From Motacilla alba alba (taxonomy: Eukaryota > Chordata > Aves > Passeriformes > Motacillidae), in NCBI RefSeq assembly GCF_015832195.1, contig NC_052027.1:4728649-4792648 (forward strand): a DNA stretch of 64,000 bases, given 5' to 3'. The position numbers were made by a program, and so were the translations under genes. Shown piece after piece: positions 36,746-50,025 of this stretch. The stretch's first letter is position 1. Each line of letters opens with the position of its first letter. The notes beneath the pieces were generated by a model. It did not search any database. It was not told where the DNA came from and was given only the letters and a program-made list of their open reading frames with translations.

Positions 36746-39347
36746 ATTACCCTTTGCAATTCCCTTATTTGTAACATCCTCACTTATAATTCTCAACATT
36801 TGTATTTTTCTTCTTATTCTGGCCTACAAGTACCATTTAAAATTATTCTCCCATCAGTAATGTTACTCCAATCACAGCCTGGGGATCTCTAGTTGACAGC
36901 AGGGAGCAACAACATAGATTGATATCTTTATAAGTAGGCAAAAAATTGACACACAAATCAGCAGAGTTCCCAGTTTGCAAGAATTCCCCCGCACCAACTA
37001 TTTGTGCATTCATGTGAAGAGGAAAGGAAGCAGTCAATGCTGCTATTCAAAATAAAAAATAAACAGACATGTGATTTAATTTTGAAGAAAGTTCCCAGAC
37101 TTTTGCATTCATACTCTGCATTGTACACTGTGAAATTCGTGAAGAGAATGCAATTTACCCCTGCAGACTAAAAGACAAGAAGTTGTTATCGTTCTTTATC
37201 TCCCTACAAGGCAGAAGACTTGGTAAAAGCTTTCAGTATTGAGCATGAAAGAAAGGGGGCATTTAAGTGACAGCTTCCAGTAGCCATGGAGAGATTCTGT
37301 AGAGTCTCACAGGAACATCCCTGTCCCATTTCTTTGCTCCACCAAGCACATATAATGCCAGTTAAAATCTCCCATCTCCAATATCTCTTTTCTTGTCCCA
37401 GTTCCTTTTTCTCCAGCCACACTGGGGACCCCCAGCCTGTCACCCATCTCTTTCCTTCCCCAGCTGCCATCCCATCTCTTTGCCCAGGCAAGACACATTT
37501 TCCCTCTTTTTGGACTTCAGCTCCCTCCACCTCCCAGTGATACCCACACACTTTTATTTACTCACAGTTTCTGCATACCCTGAGTGCTGTTTGAGCTTTT
37601 TCTCCAATAAGGTGCAGTTTTCACCCTTTCTGCTTTCAAATCAAGGGTTTCCTTTTCCCCACTCAGAAAAAGAAACCAAACAATCTCCTCTCAGCTCCCT
37701 ACAGATGGGACCTCAGAAGTGTAACAGACAGGAAATCCTGCTTCCATTCAGGGTGGAAAATGCCTGAGAGGGATGAAACTCATGGACATTTAACTGCTGC
37801 TTTGCTGTGCATATACCAGGTACAGTTTTGCAAAGAATTATCATTTAGCCAGATTGTCACAAGAGCAGGACATGACATATCTCTGACATACGTGAAAACC
37901 AGCAGCCACACACAGCAAGATAATTTTTCTAAGCTTTGTAAGTTTTCAGGCAGGGCTTTGCTAGACAGCCAGAAACAACCAGATGTTTTGAGAAGGAATC
38001 CAAAAATCCGTTTTATGAAGGAAAACAACAGGCCAGCTACCCCCCATCTCAGCAGGACAGCCTTGCTCTCCACAGCCTGCCCCACACAAGATGCTATTGC
38101 CAGGTCCAATAATTTCCCTGCAAAGTTTGCATTTGCTTCTCTTAGAAAAAAGTTTGGAGTTCTCAGATTGAAAATGGGCCCCCTTGTTACATGAATACCC
38201 CAAGAGAAATAAGAAGAGTTCACATTTTAAAATATAGTTTCTAAGAATGTGTCATCAGTTTGGAACAAAGTCTGAAACCCTGTCAGTCCCAGGGTGGTTT
38301 TATCAGCAGAACTGAAGGAGATTAATTCTGCAGCTGGGGCTCCCGAATGAATTATGTTACTCTAATGAATCATTCACTAATTCCTAGTCCTCCCTTTCTT
38401 CATCTCTGCCATATTTGGATAGGTAACAGAATTCAAGGGGGAACTGGACAATCTCTCTTGTTCAATATCCTTGTTTTGATTTTCACATGTTCCTCTTTCC
38501 AGATGCTAACTCATGACACTGGTTAGCAACAGCAGTGGTGGCACAAACAGAAGCTGGAAGAGCAATGTCATTCTGACTTGGCTTTAGGGCAGAAAAAAAA
38601 AAAAGCCTAGACTGGGATTAAGTCATTCCCTTTGGTTCTTCATCAAAAGAATTGCCTTCATGATTTCCACGCCAGAGACTGAGCCTGGTGCTCGAGGCAG
38701 ATGTTCCTGGGTTCAAACAGAGGGTGTGGGGGGGTCACAGCTGCCTCTGCAGGGACAAATGGTCAGTCCTCCATGGTCTGGTGAGATATTCAGGAACAGG
38801 ACATGCAGGATGGAGAGCACAGTCTGGGGACTCCTGCCTTCAGTCCCTGGCCTGGAGAGCAGGATCTGACAGGCTCTGAACTGGGCTTCCAGCCAGTAAC
38901 ACCCAGTCAGCTCGGAAGTGGTGACTGTGCCTTTGCAAGGGGAGAAGCAGGGAGTTGGCCTTTTCTTTGAGTGAAAGCTGAGGTTCTCCTGAGCTAGAAC
39001 AGCTCTAAGAACTACTGCCTTGAGAATGACAAATCCACAGCCAAGAACAGGGTCAGAAGAGCTGAGAGCAGGCTGCATGTCTTCAGCTGCTCCTGGGGAC
39101 CAGAGCGTTTTTCCTCCAGTGGGAAATCATTTGGGTCTTGCTTCTTGAGGCTCATCCTACTGAGCAGTCTGTGGGCAGGGAAGGCAGGGGCAGAAGCAGC
39201 CAGAGCTGGACCCCAGCAGGTATCACTGACTGGCACTTGGAACAGCCATGGACAGGCTGGCAACAAGGGCTGGAAACTCAGTAGACCTCTGTGGAATAAA
39301 GTTTGTGAGGCCAAACCTCATCTGGCCAACAGGCATTGCAAATCCAG

Positions 39348-39579
39348 TTAATTAAACTGGTGCAAAGGCCAGAGCAGACGTAGATAAACGAGGTTAAACT
39401 CTCACTTATGCTGATTTAATGTAATTCAGTACAGCATCAGTGGTAGTTAAACTGATTAGAGAGTTAACTGGTTTAAATGCATTTGCCCTAAGTACTGGCA
39501 CTGGTTTAACTGGACTGCTTTAAAGTGAAAAGCAAACTGCAGACCTCTGCCAAACTTCCCCTGTTGTATTTAAACCAGT
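39348..39579 (+). repeat. TTAAACTGG-motif cluster, possible ancient DNA-transposon remnant
   Basis: At least six variants of one motif occur in about 230 bp: TTAATTAAACTGG (39348), GGTTAAACT (39392), AGTTAAACTG (39445), GAGTTAACTGGTTTAAAT (39461), CTGGTTTAACTGG (39501) and TTTAAACCAGT (39569), on both strands. The spacing is irregular, so it is not a simple tandem repeat. Clusters of this kind occur in old hAT-like non-autonomous elements of amniotes, but no terminal inverted repeats are visible. Confidence 0.4.
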
Positions 39580-42317
39580 ACAACCGGTAGAGACATGTGA
39601 GAAACTGCTTTTAACTAGGAGCAAAGAGCACTGAGAACAGGGGACTTGGCCCAGCAGCCCTGGTCTCGGGTGCCTTATTCTCCTCAGCTTTCCTGAGAAA
39701 TGGAGCCATCTTCACATCAACAACACTCAGGTCTAAATTTGCTTCCCAAAAATCCTATTATAAAAGGTGACACTAAAATCACAGCCCATTTTTAAAACAC
39801 ACAATCTCATCAATTTAGAGGGAAGGTGTTTGTTTCCTTTCCCATTGCCTAATAATAGCTTTGAATAGAAAAAGTAAAGATTTTTCAGTGAAAACTTTCT
39901 CAGGCTTTCTGTTTCTATATAATCCCATGAATGATTCCTGTGCTTTATATATTTTGAGATATTTAATTACAAGCACTATCCGAAGAGAACAAGACTTTTT
40001 TAACATTAGAAATATGAATATTAGTAGTCACAATGAGTTCAAATACCAAGACTTTCATATTTCTGCTTTCCAACAGGCCTTTACACACACATCATGAAAC
40101 ATAAATCCTCCTCAAATGTCTTCAATTACTCACTCACCTGAAATCAGAATATCAAATATTATTCTAATTAATACTAAAATATTCTCCACCAGAAGTCAGA
40201 ATCCCTCTTTTCCCCTCATCTACTGTATTTCTACATTTCTATGTCACCACCTAACGAGTTTGTCTTCAAACAAAAATTAAGCAGTGAGAGAATCACAAAT
40301 CCAAAGCAAAATAAAAAAGTCTTTAGTATATAAAGCCTGCTGAGACTTGTGGGGTTTTTGAAGCAGAGGATTTAAAGGATAAAGGCCAATTTGCTGAAAT
40401 TTTTGTGCTACTTTTCACACTCTTGGATGTACAAAAAGGATACCTTCAGCTAGCAAGACAGTGTGGCAAGTATTTTAAATCCATATTATACAGAGGTAAT
40501 TGGCAGCATCAAGGGCCAAAACTATGTATAGTTGAGATCAAAACTGCCCATATAAAAAAAAAAGCTTCCCAAAACTCTTCTTGAGTGATCATAAAATGCT
40601 TTGCTCAGAATGTGTGCCTACTTCAGATCCCCACAGGGATGTAATACTTTTTTTTTTTTCCCTTATTGTCTCAGCAGGCTGCCATTTGATCTGAACAGGC
40701 TTTGTGAGGCCATGTCATTGCCTCCATCCACCTGGAAAGGATAATTTGCCAGAGGATTCTTTTCTCTTTAATGAGGCTTCATTAAGAAAAGGGCAGTTAA
40801 AGGCCTGTTAGCCCAACCCAACATGCTGAATTTGAATCCATTGGGCACATGTCCTGCTTGTGAAGAAAGGCCACTCAGCCACAAAGAAGGGATGTCCCTT
40901 CCCTTAGTGCAAATCCAGGGAGGAGTTTAAATGTTTATTTAAATATGTGTGTACAAGAAGCAAAAAACGAGGCAGCTTGCCCAGTAAAATGCCTTTGTGG
41001 TTTTGTCCCTCTGTTTGCATTCCTCCATCAACTGTTCCCCCACACTTCCCTTAGTTCTGTGTTCATCCAACACTCACATTCCCATCAGTGCCAGCCTGTG
41101 AGGAGGATGGGGAAAATGTCCTGGGAGGAGCATCAGTGTCCCCAAACACACATCCCAGCCATGTGCAGTGCATGGCCCCAGCAGTGCAGCTTCAGCCACT
41201 CACTGCTTCTTTTCATTTTGTCAAGCCTTTGGGAAACACCGATGCTCCTTTCTGTGTGGGGAGAGCTGATATAGAATAGCATAGCCTGGTCCAAACTGTA
41301 CAGAGCTCAGTGACTCCCTGAGCAGACACATGGCTTAGCCTTCCACACTCTGCCCAGTGATGAAGTGCCTGAGAACTGGGTCCTCAAACTGCTTCAGATG
41401 GCCTCAATTATCTGGCAGAGCAGCTTTCATGGCTATGGCTAAAGTGAGCTGACTCCTCTCCAAGGAGCTCATCAGTCACAAAGCCAGACCTGGAGCTCAT
41501 GTTGTCTGCTTTCCCAGCAGTTAGTGCCATTACTGGGGTAAAATGAAGTAAAAAGTGCACTCTGTACAGCTGTGGGGGAATGGAGGAAACTCTCTAGTGA
41601 TATCCATGGAAAGTCATTGCACAGCAGGCCTTAAGGAGAAATTATTGCAGCACAAAGGCCTTGCTCAGCAGCCAGTCAAGCCTCCTTGGAAGGGTTGAGT
41701 CTAGAGTAGCCAAAGTTACCTGAAATCCACCTTCCCTTGTTACAGACCTGGTTGCCTGTGGCATCCAAGCAGTGGAGAGCAGCCTTGAGTATCCAGGAAC
41801 CTCACAGCCCTGTCTGCACCCAGCTAATTAGTCTGATTGTTGTCAGAACCTCCGGAAATCGTTTACATTTCAATAAAGGCAAAGAGGAGGCTCCATGTTG
41901 TGGCTCACAGATGCTCTGATACACACCAGTGGGAGTTCCTGTATCAGTTAGGCCTGATCCCTATCAGGGGAGAGGTATTTCTGAAGTAGATTGTTCTGTC
42001 TGGCACTGATAAAGCCTATCTCACTTGATTTTCCCCAACAGTGGCTGGATTTACTGGATATGGGGTGTATCGAGGGCTACAAGCACAGTAGGATCAGAGC
42101 TCAAGATGTGTGGAAAGCCTGGAGAAGGTGCTGTCCAAGCCCAGGAACTCAAGTCCTGCTTCTTATAAAGAGCTAAATTTTGCCCTGTTCCTGCCCGGTG
42201 ATTACAAAGCACCTCAATACCTGTCTGTCCTTTCATGGAAAATCATCTTCCTCCCCATGAAGAAGGGGTTTTAACCAGCTGCATTTCCCATCCACTGCAA
42301 GTGCAAAAAATAAGGAC

Positions 42318-42360
42318 CAGCAAGGACATCACTACTCAAGCCACTGTGATGTCCTTGCTG
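42318..42360 (+). repeat. Perfect 15-bp inverted repeat (hairpin)
   Basis: CAGCAAGGACATCAC (42318-42332) and GTGATGTCCTTGCTG (42346-42360) are exact reverse complements with a 13-base loop. A looser third relative, GACCTTGCTGAG, follows at about 42377. The stem is too short for a microRNA precursor, and no T-run follows. Confidence 0.92.
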
Positions 42361-43114
42361 AGGACAACCTTGATGGACCTTGCTGAGATATAATTAAATA
42401 TGTGGCTCACACCAGCTCTCATGACCCCCTCCACAACAATGCACCCAAGGTCAGACATCACCTCTGGAATAAGGGTTTCTTTGGGAAAAGATGTTTCTGT
42501 TTGAGGCATGAAAGCCCTCAGGTTTCTGCTACCAGAAACTGACTCTTGCCAAACCATGGAGCAAGAAGCACAGTCCCCTGTCCCTGCCCTTGTGTGAGCA
42601 CCAGAGAGGTCAGGGCTGCTGAATACTGTTGTGAAAGGCCAAGGAAAGGCCACCCATTGGTGACACTAACTTGTCTCAGGCAGAGAAACAAAAATACATT
42701 ATTTATAATTTCTACACATTATTAGCAGAAGCAGCACAAGGTGCAGTCACCGGCACTTTCCTGTATCCTAAGTGTTCATCAACCTTTCCTTGATGTTAGC
42801 AAGTCTATTAATAAAGTGTTGCAAGCAATCAGAACTGCTCCACCAGCCTGGGAGGGGGAGTGTTGGTGACACCGTGTTCCAGCTGAAAGTCGTGTAAAAT
42901 CCTCTCTACCTTTTTCTCAAAGACACCATCATCAGCAGCAAATGTAAATGTGCAATCACAGCACCTTGTAATTAATGGGAAGTCACAGGCCCCGTTAGCA
43001 CTGCAGCTCCTCTTCCACCGCTGGTGAGTGAACAGGATTCTTGCCCAGCTTGGGCATCACCAGTAAAATTCAGCACATCCAAATGTAAGGAAAAAAGATG
43101 TCACCATGTGCTAA

Positions 43115-43158
43115 CCTTCCCAGGTCTGCTGTGTCCCCTTCCCAGGTTTGCTGTGTGG
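43115..43158 (+). repeat. 22-bp tandem duplication
   Basis: CCTTCCCAGGTCTGCTGTGT and CCTTCCCAGGTTTGCTGTGT repeat with a period of 22 bases (43115-43136 and 43137-43158), with differences at one internal base and the last two. It is a local duplication. Confidence 0.88.
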
Positions 43159-45022
43159 CTGATCTGAAGCCACCCTGTCCCTTGGCTCCCTGGATGATGG
43201 AGAGGGCTCTGCCCTGGACCTCAGCAGCAGGGTGATGCCTTTGCTGACTGCAGACACATCTGAAACCCCACGTCAGCACTCTAGGGAGATGCTGTCTGAG
43301 CTCATTGCAGTGTTAATACTGGAAAGATCATGTAGGCCTCATTAAGAAATAGTTTTGTTCTTGAGTCTGTCTTATTTTTTAAAGCACCCAGGAGACAAGA
43401 GAACCACCACATTTCCTCTTACACTCAATTTTCTGACTGGGGGCCTGAAGTACTTACTGCCAGATGTTGCCCTGTTCTCATACAATGCATGTGACACAGG
43501 CATCAATGCCAGCAGCTACGTTTGCCTGTGATGTCAGTGCACACAGCAGCCAGGAGAACATTCTAGGGCAGCTAAAAAGGGCATACATGCAAGATCATAT
43601 ATTTTAGATACAGTGTTTTGGTCCTAAACATGCCTTGCCTAAACCACCAAACATCAAGCTGCCTCTGCTCAGCATCACACCACCCCCATGTTTATTCTTT
43701 GTCATCATTCTTGCCCATGCATCGTGCTATTGGTGACACCTAGGTGTATTATTTTAAGTGAAAAACTAAGTGTGGGACAATAACTATTTCACTTATCCAA
43801 ATTCTGGCCGGGATTTCTATAAGATTTTCTAGAAAAATGCATTATTATTGTGAAGAGAGAAGTATGTTAATGCTGTGCCACAGCATATATTTACAGTTTC
43901 TCCTACACTCAGCAGGAAGGAATAATTCACCACAAGTAATGACATTCTGTTCCCATTCCAGCTTTGCCCACATCCTCACATCTCCATGCAGCTGCAGCAC
44001 GAGAGATCAGAAACAAGAGACATCCAGACCAGAGAAGGGCAAGAAGTGCTTGCTGACAGGTCTGGATGTGCACCCACAGCTTCCCATGCTCCTGACTCCT
44101 TTGGTTGTCCCTTCCTTTGCTATGTCAATAAAGCCAAGGAAAAACCCACCTGAAAAACACTTCAGCAGCACAACCAGCTGCTGACAGGTTTCAGACCCAT
44201 CAAAACCTGCAGGGAGCCTTCCAGTACCAAACCAGAACAGACCAGCAAAGGAAATACGAGGAGTCTTCAAAGACTCTCATCTGGAAGACAAAGGGATCTC
44301 CTGGTGTGATGTCAATGGATTGAAGATGCTAAGCAAGGAGCTGGTCCTAGGACCTCACTGTGTTCCCTCAGTCAGAGAAAACCCTGTATCTGTTCTCTGC
44401 TAGAAAGAGGACATGAAAAATGAGAAGGAAGCAGAGGGGAATTCCAGAGAACTGAGTCGGGGAGCAGAGAAAAAACTGTTGCATGTCTGGCATGCACCTG
44501 ACTGACATTTCACTCTTAAAAATGCTCCCAGTAGATAAATTCAGATAAAGGGGCAGAAGTCTTATGATTCAAACACGTGTTGAATAAGAAACCACATAAA
44601 TGAAAATATCAAGGATGCACTGACTGATGAAGCAATGGGCTCTATTCTGTAAACATATTTTCAAAGGAAAATCATGTGCCTTGTGTAAAAAAAGTTACTT
44701 TCTTTTGGCAAAGCTCTGTGAAAGTTCAGTGAGCCACATCCAGTTACTCTCAGTGGGATCTGAAGCTTGCTTTAGGCTGCTTTAATATCCTAAGTATCTA
44801 TTTATTCTAGCAACATTGTCCATTCTAGCAACATTCTGTCCATGCAGTGTCACCTTGTGACACAGCAGGACACCAGAGGCAAGGGGGCTCCCAAGCAGAA
44901 TCCTGGGATGCCACCAGGGAAGCTCTGAACCTGGGTCCTGCTCCTGCTGGCTCTGAGCTGCAGTCAGAAAGTCAGGCAGGAAAGTCCTTCCAAATGGTTG
45001 CTCATTCACCAAAATTAGGTCA

Positions 45023-45555
45023 CTAAGGGGGAAGAAATGTCCCTGAAGACTGTAACAGTGAGAAACTTCCTACGTGAATTACGTGGGACTGGCAGCCTCT
45101 ACGAATGCCACTCAAAGCACCCTCCCACCTCCAGGAGTCTATGGAGAGGGCATAGGCAATGGGATTTTTCCATTCCCTAAACAAAGTTTTTCCTTTCACC
45201 CATTCCCAGCTCCTCTGAAACGCTTCAGAGCGGGATTTATTGAAGTACCTATGGACTGAGTGCCAGAGGAGCCCAAAATCTGTTGTGTTGGGGGGTGCCT
45301 GCAGTTGAGAGTTGCCATACTTGGCTGCCCAACGTCTCTGCCATAGAGGTGCATGGACCATTGTGCACAATGGGTCCAAGATGTCAAGCAGCTCATTTGT
45401 GATGCCCTTTCTATACAGTCAACACAGGAAGCTATAAATACACTCCTTAGAATCATCCATAATGTGGCAAAACTAAGCATTGCAATGCGCTTGACCACTT
45501 TTGCAGTCCTCAAGCTGGTTGCCATGCTCTGAGCTGCCAGTATGGGCACTTCCAA
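45023..45555 (-). other. Unidentified tract with two overlapping minus-strand frames
   Basis: One minus frame is open for 119 codons (45555-45196) and a second for 118 codons (45379-45023), overlapping by about 180 bases in different frames. The pattern is what a frameshifted, decayed coding sequence or transposon-derived ORF would give, but it could also be chance. The peptides (one contains LLWHSVHRYFNKSRSEAF, the other SFATLWMILRSVFIASC) match no family I recognise. No splice sites, promoter or terminal repeats are evident. Confidence 0.25.
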
Positions 45556-48500
45556 GTGGGAATTCAGGTACCCTGAGGTCTATCAACCCTATTTTTACAC
45601 ACATTGCTTCTCCTAGCTTCTAAGCTCAGTCAACAGAACCCAGAAAAAGACAGGAATGAAATCAGTTCAGAATAGAGGAGAAGAAACCTTCCCAACTAAA
45701 ATCACTGAAATGCCTTTGTGTTTTGGCTCTGCAGAAATGCCAGCACAACCTTGAGGGCATTTGTCTGGAATCTGGCATTAGTGTGCGTGCATTCCTGGAC
45801 TTGCAAACCAGAGGCCTCTGAAGAGCCGTGTACACCCCATCACACACGTACAGCTGTTTACTCATGTTGACTATTGGTGCCTGCCATGGGCAGTCCTGTT
45901 GTAACCAGTGACTGCTTCCTCAGAGAGGTCCTGCTCAGCATGAATAAGAGCATCATGGCTTGAGAGAGGCTGAAGGTGTGCAATGAAATCTGGTTGACAT
46001 CACTGACAACCAGCTTGCTCTCGGTGTGGGGCTAATTAGGATGTCCCAGTCACTCTCAGGACACCATTTTATTCTTTTTCAAGGACACCACTCTCCTTGA
46101 AGGGTCTTAAAACCCATGGAAGGTTTCCTGCAGCAAGGACCATCACTCCTCAATCTGCATCCACAGACATTTTAGTCCTCTTTTGCCTCCAGGTGTAATC
46201 CCAAGCAGTCCAAAACAAAGAGGCACTGGAGCACATCAGCTGACTAAAATCAAAAGTGCTATATCTCAACCATCTGTTAAAAAATGTGGGACCATTGACT
46301 CATTAGTTTCATCTAACTCTACCAGCACAATAAAAAACCACACGCCTTCTGGAGAACAATATCAACATGTGTGGGAGGATATCATCTCTGCAACACAGGG
46401 TGGGATGTTGTAGTTAAGAACAACTCTCTGAACTCTGTCAGGTCAGAGCTGCAGTAGATTGGCAGCATTGCCACGGCTTTATTGGAGTCTGGATCAGTCT
46501 CTTCCCTGGAAATGGGACTTGGGTCCTCTCTTTGACTGGGGATCTGGTGGTACAAAGCCAGGTGGGAGTTTGTTTGCTTTTACCACTCTATTTTAGAGCA
46601 GTCTTTAAGCAATTCATTTTTGAGCTGAAATTACTCAAAACTAGCAAAAAGAAGATGTAAGCAGCAATCTCTCCCACCCCCCTGTTGGGCTGTCTCTGTC
46701 TCATCTGGCAAGTCCCGATTATCTGGGATTGCAGTAATTCTGGAGGATTACTCACAGGCCGACCACAGCCACTTGCAACAACTTTTCCAGACAAGGAGGA
46801 GTGAAAGCTGGTGAATATGAGTTTAGCAGAGTGTGCCTCAGTTCAGGGGAGCTGCTGAAGAAAACATAAATAACGAGGGAAATCAGCCCTCGGCCAAGTT
46901 CAACCTTTGAAAGTTGAAGTCTCCTGCTCATGAGCTCAGCATGCTCTGTTGAGCAAGTGGAAGGGAAACATTTTCTCTCTCCAGCATGACTTGAAGAAAG
47001 GAAGTTGTGTGGGCAGAGGCACCGAGGTGACTCTAAATACAGTGATGTCTCCTTCCCAGGCACTCAGGCTTGGGTGCATTTGCTTTCTTCCAGTTGGGGA
47101 AATTTCAGTGGCAGGATGTATGGAGGGAAATATTCAATACCTCCTGCTTCGGAGACATTTATTTCTACAGCCAGTTATGACTCCAGCCATGAAGTTTTTA
47201 TTGCTACCTCTCATGCAGATTATTTATTGTAACTTCCTTTTTTTTGAGTAGGCTGTTTATTTTTAAGCAAGTGCTGTTACATTTTTCACTAGATTACTAA
47301 TAGCCACGTGCTCTGGCTGCTGAAGCTGAATAAGCTGATGTAACTGTAGGTCAGGATCTTAGATCCTTCCTTAGCCTGTCCCCAAAATAAATATAGAGGA
47401 TGAACTTGGGGCTTTCTCTAAGAGGCCTGTGTGCCTTCCACTTGGAGGATAAGGTAGAGCCCTGCTTCCAGCACAGCCATCAGGGGTGGGATGTGATGGG
47501 TGGGACTGAGATTGAAGTAAAACTTCTACCTACCATCAACAGGGCTTTGCAAAGTACAGGGTTGAGGCAGAACTTTGCATTTAAAATTACTTTTGCAATA
47601 GCCCCTTATTTATGATCCAGCTCTTCAAGCTAACAGTAATTTAGGAAATTCTCATCCCAGCCTTGGACTCTGCTTTCCAAAGCCCCAGCAGAAGGTGAGC
47701 TGCACTCTCTGGCTCAGTAGGGGCACAATATTGTAGTGGGCATCCAAGCACTCTCCTGGTGTTGGGGTGCTTTGGGGGTTCCTTGGCCCATGTCACACAG
47801 GCAAGGGCTTGCTGGACCATCTCAAAGCCCCTCCTCATCAATGTCCTCCACCCACCAAATTTTTTTATCCTTCTGGGAGTTTCTGACAACATTTTTGGGT
47901 TTTGCTGGGGGGTTTTTGTTTGTGTGTCTAGAAATGAGGAAATAAAATTGTTCTGGGTTTCCTGAATATGCCTTCCTCTCATGAGAGGAGCTTACTGGAA
48001 ACACACATTCCTGGATAGGACAAATAGCCCTGGGCTGCCTTGCTGGGTGCAGAACAAGCCCTGTTGGAAAACAGATGCAACAGTCAGACTCTTTGGGGTG
48101 TCTCCTTACAGTCCTCTGTGCTTTGCTCTTAAGCATTGAGCAAGATGGAGCAGGGCCAAGGGCCCCAGAGCATCCCCAGCCTCAGACATCCTGCCATGCC
48201 CAGGGGAGCTCCCTCAACATCCTTAATCTGCTCATCAGTCTGCCAAGGACCTTATATTGGGCACCTCCACTCCTCCCAGAGAAAAGATTTCAAGGACACA
48301 TTAGAGACCTATAAACAATTTTTAGGCTATTCATGTTTACAGGTCCCTGAGGTAAAATGCCCCAGTTCAACACCATTTCCACAGTATTTCCAGTTGCTGA
48401 GATCAGTTCAAGATGTGGTACCCACATTTTCAGGTGATTGGTGCATCTGTCTGGTATCTCCTATATGTTTGTTGAAAAATAAACTTGTTCTCTGCTGTTC

Positions 48501-49620
48501 CAAGGGAAGATTTACTGGGATGAGTACACTCTGAATTCCCCTGCAGCTGAAGTTTTGGGATGGGCTTCGAAACCAATATGCTTTGGATCAAGCCTTCAGC
48601 ACATTGCTCAATTTTCCATTCTTTGCAAGAAAACAGTTTACCAATTACCGGGTGGAAAAGGGCAGCAGAGAGGTTTCCAAACAGCTCTCACAGCAGTGTC
48701 AGTCCTCTCATTTAATGACCTCACCAAGTGGCACTACTGTACCAAAACTGCTGTGTCCTATAGCTCTCAGATACAGAGGTCACAGCTGAACTTCCTCCTT
48801 TTCTGGGATTAAATCAGAGGTTTTGACCAACTTCTATAATTAGGGAAGGCTTACTTCCTCTGACTCTTTTCCATCTGAAATGCCTCAAAGCCTCTGTGGA
48901 AACCTGACATTTCTTATTTTAGCAGGGCAGATTTACATTGGAGTTTGTGTTTCTCTTGGAGCACCAGCTGAGCCCATTGCTGTTCACCGGGCAACTTCAG
49001 CCTACTGTTTGTGTGATTTACAGCGCGGTCTGCAGTCAGCATCTAAGCCCTGAAATCCACATTTCATTCCCAATCCTGCCGTTCTGGCCGTCTGCAGCAG
49101 ATGGTGCTGCTGACTCGCCGGGAGCCAGCATCGCTTCCACCCTGCCCGGAGAGCCAGGCACCCACCGGGAGCCAGTCATGCTGGGGAAAGGGCTCAGAGC
49201 ACACCCTTCCCACCCTTCTCTGTGCTTGTCACCCTCCAAAGGCTGTCCAGCACTTGCTACACCCTTACCAGTCTCCAACTAGAAAGCAGGCTGGGCCCAG
49301 GTAAGTTTTAGGATAAGTTGATGAAAATACGTGCAACCTTTTACTTGCTGACGTGTATTACCCTTTTGGGAGTGAAAAAAAAATCTTACATGGATATAAG
49401 TACACCTAGGATCTCACCCTAAATAAAATAATTACTTTTGTTCTAACTCCAATTCCCAGTCAGAGATTTTGTCCAAAATTCCTTAGGGCACGCCCTTTCT
49501 CCCCAGTGAAAGCAGGGATTGAGGTCTTTCAGGAATGCTACAAGAGAAGCTCATGTCCTATCTGACACTACCTGAGCTGAATCCCTGCCCCTTGGGAGGG
49601 GATGGGCTGGGTATCCATAA

Positions 49621-50025
49621 TGTCCTGGTTTGGGCTGGGATAGAATTAATGCTCTTCCAAGTAGTTGGTACAGTGCTGTGTTTTGGATTTAGGGTGAGAA
49701 CAACACTGGTAACACACTGGTGGTTTAGTGTTTAGGTTTCAGCTGAGCAGGGCTGACACAGAGTCAGAGACGTTTCAGATTCCCATGCTTTGCCAGTGAG
49801 CAGGAACACAAAGAGCAGGGACAGCTGACCCAAAGAGGCCAAAGGGATGTTCCAAACCAGAGAATGTCACACTCAGTACACCAACTGGAGCCACTGATCA
49901 CTGCTCAGCAATGGGCTGGTTATTGGCCAGTGGGTGGTGAGCCATTGTAGTTTGAGTGATTGAGTTTTACTCCTCTCTCTCCTTTTCATTACTGTTATTA
50001 TTATAAATATTATTAATATTATTGG
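49621..50025 (+). mobile_element. Endogenous retrovirus LTR, ERVL-like, 3'-truncated
   Basis: The segment opens with TGTCCTGGTTTGGGCTGGGA, the characteristic start of a widespread avian ERVL-type LTR. It follows that LTR in order: AGTAGTTGGTACAGTGCTGT, GTTTTGGATTTAGGGTGAGA, TAACACACTGGTGGTTTAGT, CATGCTTTGCCAGTGAG, GACAGCTGACCCAAAGAGGCC and a TTATTATTATAAATATTATT stretch. The expected 3' part with the polyadenylation region and CA end is missing, so the LTR breaks off at about 50000-50025. No internal retroviral genes adjoin it. It is an old relic, found by family resemblance. Confidence 0.87.

Larger units (their letters stand above)
33513..49620. other. Non-coding region 5' of MITF
   Basis: There is no exon, CpG island or RNA gene that I can support here. 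The block contains a C13 run (36733-36745), a TTAAACTGG-rich segment, a perfect hairpin, a 22-bp tandem duplication and an unexplained ORF tract, all listed separately. The remaining sequence is ordinary AT-rich intergenic DNA, possibly with MITF enhancers that cannot be recognised by eye. Confidence 0.65.

Noticed and set aside
36392..36892. 166-codon plus-strand frame
   Set aside because: It runs through a C13 homopolymer (polyproline) and AT-rich DNA without coding character.
46183..46413. 76-codon frame rich in Ser, Thr, Lys and Gln
   Set aside because: The composition looks slightly protein-like, but there is no splice context, conserved motif or neighbouring exon.
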